DNA of 64,000 nucleotides, taken from contig JAZARR010000266.1 in assembly GCA_037389465.1 (NCBI GenBank), positions 372,001-436,000 on the forward strand, read 5' to 3'. A program made the translations under genes and the position numbers. The notes under the pieces were generated by a model, which had not been told where the DNA came from, ran no database searches, and was given only the letters and a program-made list of their open reading frames with translations. The DNA comes from Baylisascaris procyonis (Eukaryota; Nematoda; Chromadorea; Rhabditida; Ascarididae). Shown here piece after piece: positions 36,949 through 48,400 of this stretch (positions are counted from its first letter, which is position 1; each line of letters starts with the position of its first letter).

Positions 36949-37989
36949 CATGAGTTGATTGAACTGACCAACGGAAGCACAAATGCGCATAATGTATCAT
37001 CTCATGTCCTATGTTCACCCATATAATTCACTTATATCTCGAATACCGCTGAAAATTATAGCCGCTGTTCTTACAGATAATTGAATAAAGCATTTGTGGC
37101 AATGCTGAAAAGATGACAGTCACTCTGGAGACAATGAATAATCGCGTTGTTTTTTTAAACAATTATCCTTCATATTTGCATTCAAGGGAATTTGAGTTGA
37201 ATGCTCGCGCATAGCCTTCTTGGATGCTCTTTTAGATTCATTTTAATATTTGCGATTTGTAGTGATATATTCTCAAAGAATCTAGCTGAATAAGGAATGT
37301 TAATGTTAGCATTTCTGGAAATTATTCAGGGTGTATATGTGGAAAATTTTCGTGCAAAAGTTTTTCATTTCATTCACTCGCGATAAAAAAGCGTTTCAAT
37401 GAATTGCTCAAATTTTTTCGTTCTGTGTAGCCATCGACAACATTGATTCTTATTTGTTGTTTCATCGCATATCATACTCAGTTTATTGTATCTGAATTTC
37501 TATGAAACTTTTAGTGATTCTTCATTCATTTCTTAATGGCAAAGAAAAGTGAGAAAACATATCGTCAAAATGCACATATAGGAATCTCTCATTCAAAAAC
37601 TTCGAAAGATATATGGCGATGATAGAGTATATCGCAAAAAGAAAAGCTGCATTCAAAGTGGACAAAGTTTTATGTAATCCAAAAATGCTAAGAAAACAAA
37701 AATTTCAAAATCTCTCTAGAAAATTTTCTGCTCTAAATGAGCACAAATTTAATTCCCTTGTCACTTCATTTCATGAGTTTCTGCAAATTCACCATTGCAA
37801 ATTGTGTTATGGCATCGTTTTGACTACGCGTCTATATATGTGTCTATTCATCTGTCTATCTATCTGATCGTTCTATTTCGTGAATTAGGAATTCCTATGT
37901 TAGCGTTGAAGTTAATGGATCAATTGCCGAGTGAATGCCGTCAAAGGCATTAAACAATTTTCTACGATTTACATCGATCTAATCGCTAA

Positions 37990-38030
37990 GAAGTAAATAT
38001 TGCGCTTATTTTATTATCTATTCACAATTT
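37990..38030 (+). repeat. Dispersed repeat family 1, second-block copy
   Basis: AAATATTGCGCTTATTTTAT then TATCTATTCACAATTT, matching the second block at 34318-34350. Confidence 0.6.
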
Positions 38031-39020
38031 ATGGAATCGGTTAGTCCGTTACGCAGAATGTATACCAAACCTCCAAACCGCATTTATACCAAACCTCCTC
38101 TGATAAGCAATGCTTTTATTTTATTCATGTATATGTCATAGTCAGTGGTTGTCAGTAGTGGAGTGGATGAGTAATCGGCTAGATGACAATAGGCTCGGAT
38201 TTCGATCCCTGTTGATGTTCAAAGTCGCCAGCTGATGTTGATTCTAGCTCGAAAAATTCCTTACAACTTCCATTGTCGGGATAATATTGCTTTTTGGCTA
38301 AGTGCCGTTATTGGGAAATATTGGTTGTTAGTGTGCATCAGATCTGATATACACGATGTAGATTGTAGGAGTATCATAGCTAATGAGGAAATATGCTGCT
38401 ACAACATAATTTATACTTGTCACACTCGAATACGATCCCTAGAGCGATTATCAAAGAAAAAAGGCATTATGATTACACATTTGCTATACACCATTGTAAA
38501 ATTTTCTTTGTAGCTGCTGCGTGTACTGAATTCGCCCAGTAAACGATCGTTTCGCTCTGTTCACTATTACCTAGGAAATTATCACATTCGGTGAGTAGTA
38601 CTACCTACTGAATTATATATTCAATGGCTAGGTGCATATTTATGCGTGTTTAGGTTAAAAGAATAGATAAACTTAGAAAGACTAAGATGGCAGTCAAGCG
38701 ATCAAATCCGCCCGTTGGCAAATGTTTTCACGCATTTTTCACACGCGCGTCAAATTTATCAGCGTATCATTTTACGAACTGAACTAACATCCCTTCAGAA
38801 AAGAGGGCCTTTTTTCAGAAATCCCTTAACACGAAGGTAATCTCTGTATTTAGGCTTCTAGAAAGTTATATTGCTCTACTAAAAAGGTTCGCGTTTTGAA
38901 TTGAAATTATACGGTCAACAAGAACACAGATCCCAACGTTTACACGTTGTTTTTTCAGCGAACGGGCAGTGCAAGTACTGCTAACACCGTGAATCGCAAC
39001 CTCATCGCTCGAATAGTGCT

Positions 39021-39236
39021 CTAAAAGGTTGCCTGAACCTTAGAAGCAGATCTAGAAAAATACGAGACGGAGGTTGTCGACCGGTGACGAACTCGCACCG
39101 GACACATCATATAGGAGTGTACGGTTAACGAAAGTCCATCTTGCGAATCCGCGAAGCTCGAACCAAACATCATCAACGAAGTGAGGAGAAAAACGGTGAG
39201 GAGTAGCAATAATCCTTTCATGTTAAAAATCATCAT
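39021..39236 (-). CDS. Candidate small secreted protein
   Basis: ATG-initiated ORF of 71 codons with three in-frame ATGs. The third (39221) gives a textbook signal peptide: MKG, a leucine-rich core (LLLLLTVFLLTSLMMFG) and a likely cleavage after SSFA. The mature part is only about 43 residues, starts DSQDGLSLTV, has a single Cys and is basic, Ser-rich and without recognised motifs. It could be a tiny secreted peptide or the first exon of a longer one; GTGCGAGT near 39136 could act as a donor, but no partner exon is evident. The signal peptide is the only positive evidence. Confidence 0.3.
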   Translation of the reverse strand: MMIFNMKGLLLLLTVFLLTSLMMFGSSFADSQDGLSLTVHSYMMCPVRVRHRSTTSVSYFSRSASKVQATF

Positions 39237-40223
39237 TTAAGTTTCAGTTGATCTCGTTTCGCTTCTTTCTGCACTGTTCTTTTTAAGTGTCTGAATGATT
39301 GGATCATTATTTCAATCAAAATCAGGATGAGACTTGAATTTATTTATGTATTATTTGAATCAATCAAGCAAACATCGAAGTCACGTTGAAATTCAGGTAG
39401 AAAAGGAAAGACTCTCAATGAGGGAATATTCAAGAGAATTAGAAATAAGTATTTTTGTTTTAGTGCAAGAACATTTGTCTCAATGACGGCCCATTGACTT
39501 CTATGATTTCACAGTGCACTGAAATTTGAAATTATTTACACAGTGGAATAAAGAGATTTTCTTGTTGAGTATCTTTGAATATAATGTTTTCAGATTAATT
39601 AAGCAAAATGTTCTATCATTAAATATGCAAAGCAAATAAATATTTTCCATAGGCTATAGTCGGTTTAAAATATCATTTGTGAGGAGTTTTGATGTTAAAA
39701 TGATTGATAACGACGTTGTTGAAAGTGGGTTTGCACGCAGTTTATTGCAAACTATTTATCGAAGCCTCAGGGCATTCAAAGTGATCAGGTGCTAAGTGCC
39801 ATCGTTCAAGAACAAGCTGTCTGCACGTCTTGCTTTGTCCGTACAACGCGGTTTGCCAGGTGTGGGTGAGTCGCTAGAATGCTTTACTGCATATGTGTAG
39901 GCGTCGGTTGTTCACATTATCAGCAAACGCTGCCTCTCACCGATTGTTGATTAGGCATAACAAGAGCTTCTCAATCACGCATCTGCAGTTCATTTATTAG
40001 CAACAAACTGCATTCTATGCTACATTTGTGTTCTATAGCATTTATCAATACGCTATTTTTTAATGCACCGTCTAGAAATGCGCTTTCTGCAAATTTCCAT
40101 TCAATCCATTTTAGTCGCGTCATATTTTTGAATCGCTCATGTCTATCTGTTCACGTCTGTTCACCTAAAAGTTTCATTTCGAGATGACCTCCTATAGCAA
40201 ATTTAAAATTGAAATATTTTTTG

Positions 40224-40298
40224 CTTTGGGACCAATGAAGCTCAGGTTACTAAATTTGTTAGGTATTACACACACCACAAAATGATTCTTTATACAAT
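40224..40298 (+). repeat. Dispersed repeat family 1, copy B
   Basis: TTTGGGACCAATGAAGCTCA, AATTTGTTAGGTATTACAC, then TTTATACAAT; collinear with copy A. Confidence 0.65.
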
Positions 40299-40444
40299 AT
40301 CTCATATAGAGTGATCAACTTTGGAAGAAGTCAAAGCTTCGAAACTTTTGCATAGACCTTGCATCATAAAGAAAATCCATGGTTTGCATTTTCATCGTAA
40401 TTCGGCCGAATTATGGGAGAACGGGTGCTTGTGAAGGATTTATG

Positions 40445-40499
40445 CGATCGTTCAGGCCCGTTCAATGCGATTCAGGCCTGTTCGATTGATTTAGGCCAG
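40445..40499 (+). repeat. Short minisatellite, about 2.5 copies of a 20-bp unit
   Basis: CGATCGTTCAGGCCCGTTCA, CGATTCAGGCCTGTTCGATT and GATTTAGGCC; the shared core is TTCAGGCCYGTTC. Confidence 0.7.
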
Positions 40500-42135
40500 G
40501 GGTTATTTTGCACGTTCTATTTATTTTGTTCGTATTCCGTGAAAAAGTGAGCAGAAAGCATATGTTATGGTAGCTTCATTGGCAGACTTCTTTACTTCTT
40601 GTTATTTATTGATAATTTAGCCAAATTTCGATCTTCACGGTTCGTTTATACACGATTCCCTCCTGATTATTAAAACTCCAGGTAAATGCGAAATTTGCAA
40701 GCTCAATTTGCGATCGTATATATTTTTTATTTTGCTATCAGTCAACCGTTGAGCAAAAGAAACTTTTTTTTGCCTCCTAATCCATCCAAACGGGCGATTT
40801 ATATTTGCTTCTACAAATTTTGGGGAATGAGATGGCTCGACGAGATGATATGAAAAACCGCACCTTGTGACTGTCCCTTGATCTGCTTTCCATGATTACT
40901 GCCTTGATTTAGAGGAAAAGGAAAATAAAATATGCAGCAAATGAGCCCAAATATTGTCTAATAATCTATCTGAAAAATGCTCCACGTCTGAATTTTCTGG
41001 AGTTATTATATGTGTTTTTAAGGAGATGGCCAATACAGAATTGTAGGTGAGCAGGGGGTGCGAAGATGGAAATGGGACTCTAGAAAATTCGGAAAGAAAT
41101 GTTGGAGCAGAAAATCAACTGTAAATACTTTATAAAACTCTATGAAGAATTTCTTTTGGGAATTTTCTTTCAACTCTCTACTCCGCCTTCTATCCTCCCA
41201 ATGGTTTTCATCAATTTTTCATCTCATTTACCCCTTTTTCATACTAATCTTGCAGCCGACATTTATTTCAGTAGTAAAAATGTCTTAAACGCCATCTCGA
41301 GGGATAGAACCTATCCATAAGTTTTATTCGCTTTTTTTTGCTGAGAAATTATATCGCGAAACGGCGATCGTCGCCGACGTTCCATTTCATTAGGTGACTT
41401 TAGCGAGGCAATATGGTTGCACTTTTAATTCCATAATAAAAAACGAATGTTACGAGTTTGCCGAGGTATAATATAAGAACGCATCAAACTACAATATATA
41501 CTTTAACGAAATGATTGCAAGTAACGGCTCTTTGTGGCATAAAAGTGCAGGAAACAATGAAGACAAATTTATAAATTAGTCGATTACTGTAATTGAAATT
41601 ATGTAATTAATAGAATTTCTTGTTCGTGCCCGTGCTCTCTTCTCCTCCCCCCTTCCATCAACTGTAATGGGAGGAATTAAAAAAGTTTTTTAAAGCATTT
41701 TAAAATGGCCATAGATCATTTCGAATTTGATTAATCGACACGAAAGAAAAATATCATTGTACGAGGTACATTCTACGCATAAAAATTTTCAACTTTAGCT
41801 CAAGCGATCACTAAAATTGAATTCTTTCACACATACTGACATATGTTAGCACTTATTTCGCCATAATGAGCGTTGTAAACGCGAATGTGCCCAAACACGT
41901 TAAAAAGTCTCAAAAACACCATCAAGTAAACAACGAAATAGAGCAGTGGTGTCCACACTAGACTTCATGGTTTTTTCAGGTTCAGTAACGAGGCCCACCG
42001 CCGTGGCGTTCTCCTATCATCGGATATCAAAGGCTAACTTTTCCACTTGACTTGCCATATTTGCGGCTGATTCGCTGATACTTCCATATTTTCGACGATT
42101 GGACAAATCAGCAGAGGCTGACGTCAGGTTATTGA

Positions 42136-42222
42136 GTTTGCTGGGTGCGGGTAGCAAGCAGTATTGTTGGTGTGCGGCTGTCTGAGTGCGGCCGAAGTGC
42201 CTATGGGCAGAGGAGAGACAGC
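42136..42222 (+). promoter_or_regulatory. Probable promoter/5' UTR of ASPH-like exon 1a, copy 1 of a duplicated block
   Basis: GC-richer than its surroundings and 120-200 bp upstream of the exon 1a ATG. The core at 42153-42222 (includes GTGTGCGGCTGTCTGAGTGC and GTGCCTATGGGCAGAGGAGA) recurs diverged at 43091-43164. Confidence 0.4.
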
Positions 42223-42332
42223 GCATCGGAATTCGGCGGGTGCTTGTGTTCGCTTAGCAGCCTAGTGGGGTGCGTAAGCGAAAAACGTTAAAAAACGGCC
42301 TTTCATGCGAATCGATCGCAATTGTCAACTGT

Positions 42333-42422
42333 GATGAACAATGTCGACCGCACCGTCCAAAGTTCCTCTTATTCAACAGAATGGATCACCTATAATGAAT
42401 GGTGGCACAGCACCACAGCTTA
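42333..42422 (+). other. Upstream overlapping ORF in the exon 1a leader
   Basis: An ATG at 42333, 8 nt before the presumed start at 42341, opens a different frame of 29 codons ending TAG at 42420-42422, inside exon 1a. If included in the mRNA it would reduce initiation at the main ATG by leaky scanning. GTGATGAAC is a poorer start context than AACAATGTC. Confidence 0.45.
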
Positions 42423-42452
42423 GGCCACAATTCCGACGACAAGGATCGAGTT
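42341..42452 (+). CDS. ASPH-like alternative first exon 1a
   Basis: Encodes 37 residues, MSTAPSKVPLIQQNGSPI through RRQGSS, then T/GTATGTTG (phase 1), matching the phase of the common exon at 56503. It is preceded by a GC-rich leader. The coding part is polar with no membrane segment, as expected of a cytosolic tail. Confidence 0.6.
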
Positions 42453-45400
42453 GTATGTTGCTTTTCGATTTTATTGTCCTCTGACAGCACCGTTTCCGTA
42501 AGATCCATCTCAAAGCGAGCAGCACAACCGATCTGCATTGCACAGATCCTAGCATAAAGCATAAGCATTTGTTTAGTGCAGAAAGCTCAATTGCTTGGGT
42601 AAAGGAGCTATCTTGACCCGTGCCCCATTCCCCTTCCCCTTCCAGCAACGTTCCCCGACATTCAGCATGCTGCAGAATGGTCGGTAAAACTAGAAGACTT
42701 TTCTCGAATACAAGCTATGGACTTGCTCTTCGATGCGTCTTAGCCGTAGAATCCCCTGCTTATAGAACGCCTAAATCTCATGGAGTAAAATAAGACATCA
42801 GTAATTTTCCACTAAGCTCACAAACAGTTTTCGAATAAGCTACCCAAATAAACGGTCAACTGCGAGAAATAAAGCAATTCAAAATTCAACTCCTCTACCC
42901 TTTCATTAAAAATCATTCCTTGGCGTGTCTTTTCTTGAAGAAGCATCAAAACGAGGAACTATAAGCCTTGTAATTTAATGTAAATTACTTCAGTTTTACG
43001 ATGAATCATGTTTTATTACAACTGCCTGCGATTGCATAAGTTTATGGCCGATATCAGAGCAGTAAGCTTGCTGAGTGATTCATTGCTGTGAGCAGCGAGG
43101 CAATATTATTTGTGTGCGGTTGCTTGAGTGTAGCCGAATTGCCTACGGGCAGTAGAGAAACAACTGTATGTTGTGGAGTTTCTTTTCGCAAAGAAGAAAG
43201 TTCATTGATTCATCGCTGTTCATCACTGAGAGAATAAAAAGAAATGAATTTAAATTGCCTCGTAAACGAACATATAACTCTTAAGATACTATTCACTGCA
43301 ATGGCAAGAATTAGTCTCACTTCAGATTCTTCGGTCCTTCTAGGAAGAAACACTTGAAATGTTGCATTAGATTGCTAACTTTAGGATTACTTGACGAACT
43401 TGAGTATAGCAGAGTGTTTATCAGCAAAGAAAAAATGTTTAAGCCTATTTCCGGACAAGACTAATTTACCTGGAGGAAGGCGAAATGCTATAGTTCAAAA
43501 AGAAGTAAGCTGTGAAGTAACACGTAAGCCATTTCATAGCCAATGCGTTTAATTTTGTATAACAATTCGAATGGGGACATTTGCACTAAGGCATATGCGG
43601 TCGTTTGATTTACGCTTCGCAAATATGTTTCGGTTTTTCGGTGAGATGATTGATTAGCTTTTTGAGGGCTATGTGAGCAATTTTGAGATGGACGATGAAT
43701 GATCGATCTATGACAGAAGATTGCCTCAAAATTAACAGATTAGGCGTATGAAGATGCATTCTTCTACCGTGAAAATATTAGATGTAAAGAAATGAAAGAT
43801 ATATTTGCATTAATGCTTCAAATTGTGCTTATTGATCCCGAGGTTGGCCATAACGAAAATGCAGTAGTGCTTCTCTGAAAATATTCTTCACGTAATTTGG
43901 TATTTTACTTTTGTATGCAAGTGATACCAAATAAGATTTTGAATAAAACCCCTTTAATGGTTTAGTGTTTAGTCAAAAAGAAATGCCATCAGTGAATCGG
44001 AATTTTGCGAATCAGATCGTTCTTTATTTTACAGTTTTCAAAATTGTATAAACTATACAATGCCTATTCGTAATGAAGTGTTACAAAAAAGAGCGGACGC
44101 GCTAGGCATATTGTGGAGAAGCGAACGAGTCTAGCATGTTTTTAGATAGTCAACAGAATGTTAGCCGCAGATCGAAAATGGAAGTCTCTATCGTTGGGTT
44201 TTTTCCGTATTTTGGACACCATTTGGAACGATCTTCCTATTTTCCTTCAAAAAATTCCCTACCCCTCCCTTCCTTCCATACACATTGCGAAGCTTCTGCA
44301 CGTCAACGATATAGAGTGTACCTGATTGAGATGACATAGTTAGCAGTGCAATGAAGCATTTGTGCGAAAACATGGCCAACAAGCCACAATATTTGAAACT
44401 TCACCGCAAACGTCAATGACTGGCATCGAAAGCGCAGATATTATAAAAAAGCTTGCAAACACCAACACAGCCAATTTAATGCACACACGTTGCATCATTA
44501 TTGCGGCAGAGAACACATCATTACCACACTTCTTGCACCAACTCATCTATATTGATAAAGAGTCACATTGTGCATCCACTGCTTCCAATTAATTGATTAT
44601 AGTTAGCCAAGTCCATCCATGCTTCTCAACTGCTCATTTACGGACTGATATGTATTGATAGAGAGATCGGCTGTTCCTACCATCGTTCTTCTTGTGACGT
44701 AAATTATAGGCCTGCACCATTACACGTTGTGAATTTGCACTGTGAATAAATTTCAGCCTCCAATTTTATCCACTGATATGATATGGTCCGAAGTCAACTT
44801 GACCTGTCGCAGACCCCCTGAGGGCAATAAGTGGTTAATTTGCATGGGAAGAAGGAGTGAACAATCATTGCACCTAAGTTTTTCTCCTATATATTCGGCG
44901 ATCTTTTTATGCTTCGATTTGTTCAGATATGCATGCACTGCAGCAGTCTTCACAAACTCAGTTTAGCAGTGATAGCGCGAATGCGTTTGAGAATATCCAT
45001 GAACTTCATTGTTAGAAAGTGATCAACTTTTCAACTTCGCACCCAACTTCATTTTGCGATCGTTTGAATGAGAAAAATGCTGCCGAACCAAGAATTCGTT
45101 ATTTCTGACATGGAGAGTGAAGGTGTTTATTAGATGGCAGGTTAGGAAAAGTTCTAAACAACCATGGGCCACTTGATTCTGCCTGTTTTCACTTGTTCAC
45201 TATTTCATTCTCTTCTTTCCCGATGTGTCTTTTAGTCACTTCGTGAAGAAAACGTCTACGCTACCTGAGAAACTCTGCGAACTTAGATATAATCATCATT
45301 CGAAAGTCTTACAGATACACAACGGGCTGATTGAATTTTTTTTTGTCCCGCTGCTTGATGAAAATGAGTTTTTAATCGATTAGATAGAGGCCTGAAATAC

Positions 45401-48400
45401 CGCGATAAGCAGCGAAACAGCCAGCCTCAATTGTTGGCCGATGCAGAAGTTAGAGCTTTGCTGTTGAAATGCCCTCGTCAAAACATCGCCTCCGCCCCAG
45501 CTATAAATCAGGTGTTTTTTGTTGGTTACAGTTGCAAAGACCTCGAGCAGCGTGTGCCGGCTAATCTCGCTTGCATTCCGTCGTCCCATTCCATCCTATA
45601 GCCGCCAGCACGTCCCACACTGCTATCGCAAACATTTTCCTGTACTCTCGCTTGCAACTTCAATTAAGTGCTACTGTTATTGCTGATAATATTACTGCGG
45701 TCTACAAGCGACCATCATATTCGCTTTCTTCTTCGTACTCTTCATCATTACTCCTAGTCTTCGGTCTCATTTCTCTTCTCTTAATTCCTATTGCGCAAAT
45801 TTAATTTCATCGCATTTTTTTGCTAACTTCGCTTTCAATTTCGTTAGTAAAGCATTTCAAGCGAACGTGCATCACTTAATTTTTTCACAGCACGCTCCTC
45901 TACTAGCGTTTGCGAGTTCGTTTATTGGAAATTCTAAAGTGTGGATGCTTCGACTAGTATAGTTGTGCTTATATGCAAAAATGGATGGCGAATTTCGATT
46001 TAACCAATGGAGATCAATGGAGAATGTACATCGCCAAAACTCTCTTCGTGCTTCACGCTTATCTTTAGGTGAGTTTGTCTTTAATTACTTATAGCGACGA
46101 ATGTCTTCAATTTCTCTATCTCTGAGGCATAAATTCCTTCCTCGTTTGTACAAAATGAAATTGAGAAGCTTGTTTATTGAATAAAAGAACTTTGATAGAA
46201 TAAGATTGCTTCATTGACAATATTAACAATGAAAGAGGTCGATTTTAAATGTGCTCTCAATCTGCGTTTCTATTTCATTGAATTTTCCAATCAATCCTCT
46301 ATTCGTCTTTCATAAGCTTAGTGAAGTGAGTCGATATTTCTGTTTAGAATATGACCGCTTCTTATATAATTGCGTCAGCAATATTTTCATAACGTCATTG
46401 ACGAATTAAATTTTCTAGTTCGCGTGCCATGCACATGTTTTCTGAATGAGCTGTGCTTAGTTGACCTGTTACGCAATATGAACATGCTAATGTAATTTCA
46501 CGGGATTTTTTGTCGATTATGGCCTCGTTGGAGAAAAGAGGACCACACCCCTACATTGAACTGCAGAAGGAAGCAGCAGAAGAACCTCAATTGTATATTT
46601 TTATTAAAGTGTTTGCTAGTCAGAAAAGGTGAGCATTCACAAGAAACAGTTGATCACGCAGATAACGTTGTGGCTTCGCTCTTTTTGCCTTATATGTTGT
46701 ATCGTTAGCACTGCTGTTGCAAAATTTGATTGTTCAATGAGGTGAAGGCATCTCTCAAGCATGATAGCTATAGTCGTCTCTTGAATCCTTTATAGAGTGA
46801 ATTACTTCACTCTCTTATTTTTCTCACTCACATTAATTACCAGAGCAAGGAAAGCGTCGTAGCTAAATATGCACGTTTCGAGTGTTAAAAAAATGTTTTA
46901 AAAAACTGTTCATTTAATTACGCATCACTTTATGCTGGAATATACGCCCACTTGCATATAATCGCTTCGATTGAACACTCATCCTTTCATCATAATAAAA
47001 AAAAAGATTCACATTCGATAGAAGTTCCATTTCGCATGGAAAACTTTTTAGCGACGTTGTGTTAGGAGTGCATTTTTTGAATTGGGTGGATTTACGAATT
47101 AAGCGGATCTCCAATGAGGCAACTAATATTTAAGTCACTTAGAAGTGCACGATAGCCGTCTTCCATGCTGCTCAGACGGATTTGCATCTAATTTTTCAGA
47201 TTCTTTATCGCCGTGGAATTATTCATTTTTGTCTTTGTCTCAGTAATCTGTACATAATCGCAACTTTAGACTCCGCTGAATAATCTTAGCAATGCAATCT
47301 TCATATCTGCATGTCTTAGTGTCTTTTTACTTCCTCGTGAATACATCCCCACTGGCTCTACTGTCGCCACGTGAAGGTGGAATAAGCTGGCCAGGTTTGC
47401 TTACTTAGATTACTTAGAAGTCGATAATCAACGTGCTGTCCCTGTCACAGCAGACAGTCCCATGATGACATGTCGCACGATGTCCTTCCATAACGATCTG
47501 CCTACTGCTTTTCTTTCCATGTTGTTCCTACATTTGTCTTGAGGAAGTCTTCCCATCTGCGTGGTGGCCTTCCTCTGGGTCATTTGCGATCTCTTGGACA
47601 CCAGTGCAGTATTCTGGCGCTCCACCTATTGTCATCTTTGCGTGCAACATGGCCGGCCCAGTGTAATTTGTTTAACTTGTATTCAATTACTACGTCCTTC
47701 AGCAACGTTCTTTGCCTTATCACTTCGTTTTTCACTTTTTCGCGGAGCGATATTCCGAGCGTTGATCCCTCCATTGCTCGTTGTATTGTTTGTAGTTTTT
47801 TCTCTTCTGCGGCTGTTAGCGCCCAGGTTTTGCTACCATATGTCAAGGTCGCCAGGTACTTCTTAGCAAATGTGATTACTGCATGATATCTGCTGTATCA
47901 AAAGTTGACCCCTTTGTGTACACTTCACGCACAAATTTTTTTCACAAAAAAACAAATTCGAGTTGCTTACGTTCAAAAGCAATATCAATGTAATCGAAGA
48001 TGCTAACATTGCGCCACTCAGCCAGCAAATCTAAGGAAAACAATAAGATGTATTCTTGAGAAAGACATTGTTTGTAATCTGTCGTATTGGACAGAATCCT
48101 GAGCTTCAATTGAGCTATACGTTGCAATTTTTGAATGTTCCCCATAGTCGTTGACAGCATTTCAATCTTATACTAGCTACTAGAAGGTCGAACGCAATGC
48201 GTCGCTTTCAAAGGTCCTAACCTAATATGGGTATACGATGCCCTACACTCCACGAGGACTCGGACAAAAATTTATCGTTGCCGATGTTATTTTGGACCTA
48301 GCATTTAACACTTTATGAATAAAAAACTGTTGTGTCGGATTTCATGGCATCGAATGTTATTTACTTTGTTTATTTTTTGGATATTCACTCGAGAAGAAAA

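Larger units (their letters stand above)
33101..42340. other. Gene-poor, repeat-rich region upstream of the ASPH-like gene
   Basis: Dominated by diverged copies of dispersed repeat family 1 and similar fragments with TCTGTC/TATCTGTC cores (about 33240, 37840, 40145). Also contains a 20-bp minisatellite (40445-40499), a signal-peptide ORF on the - strand (39021-39236) and a relatively GC-rich patch at about 39720-39960 with no recognisable product. About 41990-42330 is GC-richer and is probably the promoter/5' UTR of the next gene. Confidence 0.5.
42453..45980 (+). other. Intron after exon 1a, and upstream region of exon 1b
   Basis: Contains the diverged second copy of the 1a leader block (43091-43164). 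About 45380-45960 is GC-richer, with TATAAA at 45502-45507, and is probably the promoter and 5' UTR of exon 1b. Several ORFs on both strands have no support. Confidence 0.5.

Noticed and set aside
38141..38220. tRNA/SINE-like stretch with GGATTTCGATCCC
   Set aside because: The bases around TTCGATC cannot form a proper T-arm; only a short GGAT-TTCG-ATCC hairpin is present, with no cloverleaf.
41985..42031. Possible terminal exon after TTTTTTCAG (FSNEAHRRGVLLSSDIKG then stop)
   Set aside because: No upstream exons were found, and the segment lies in the GC-rich putative leader of the ASPH-like gene.
47539..47886. Long + strand ORFs (up to 115 codons)
   Set aside because: They are antisense shadows of the - strand retrotransposon reading frame.
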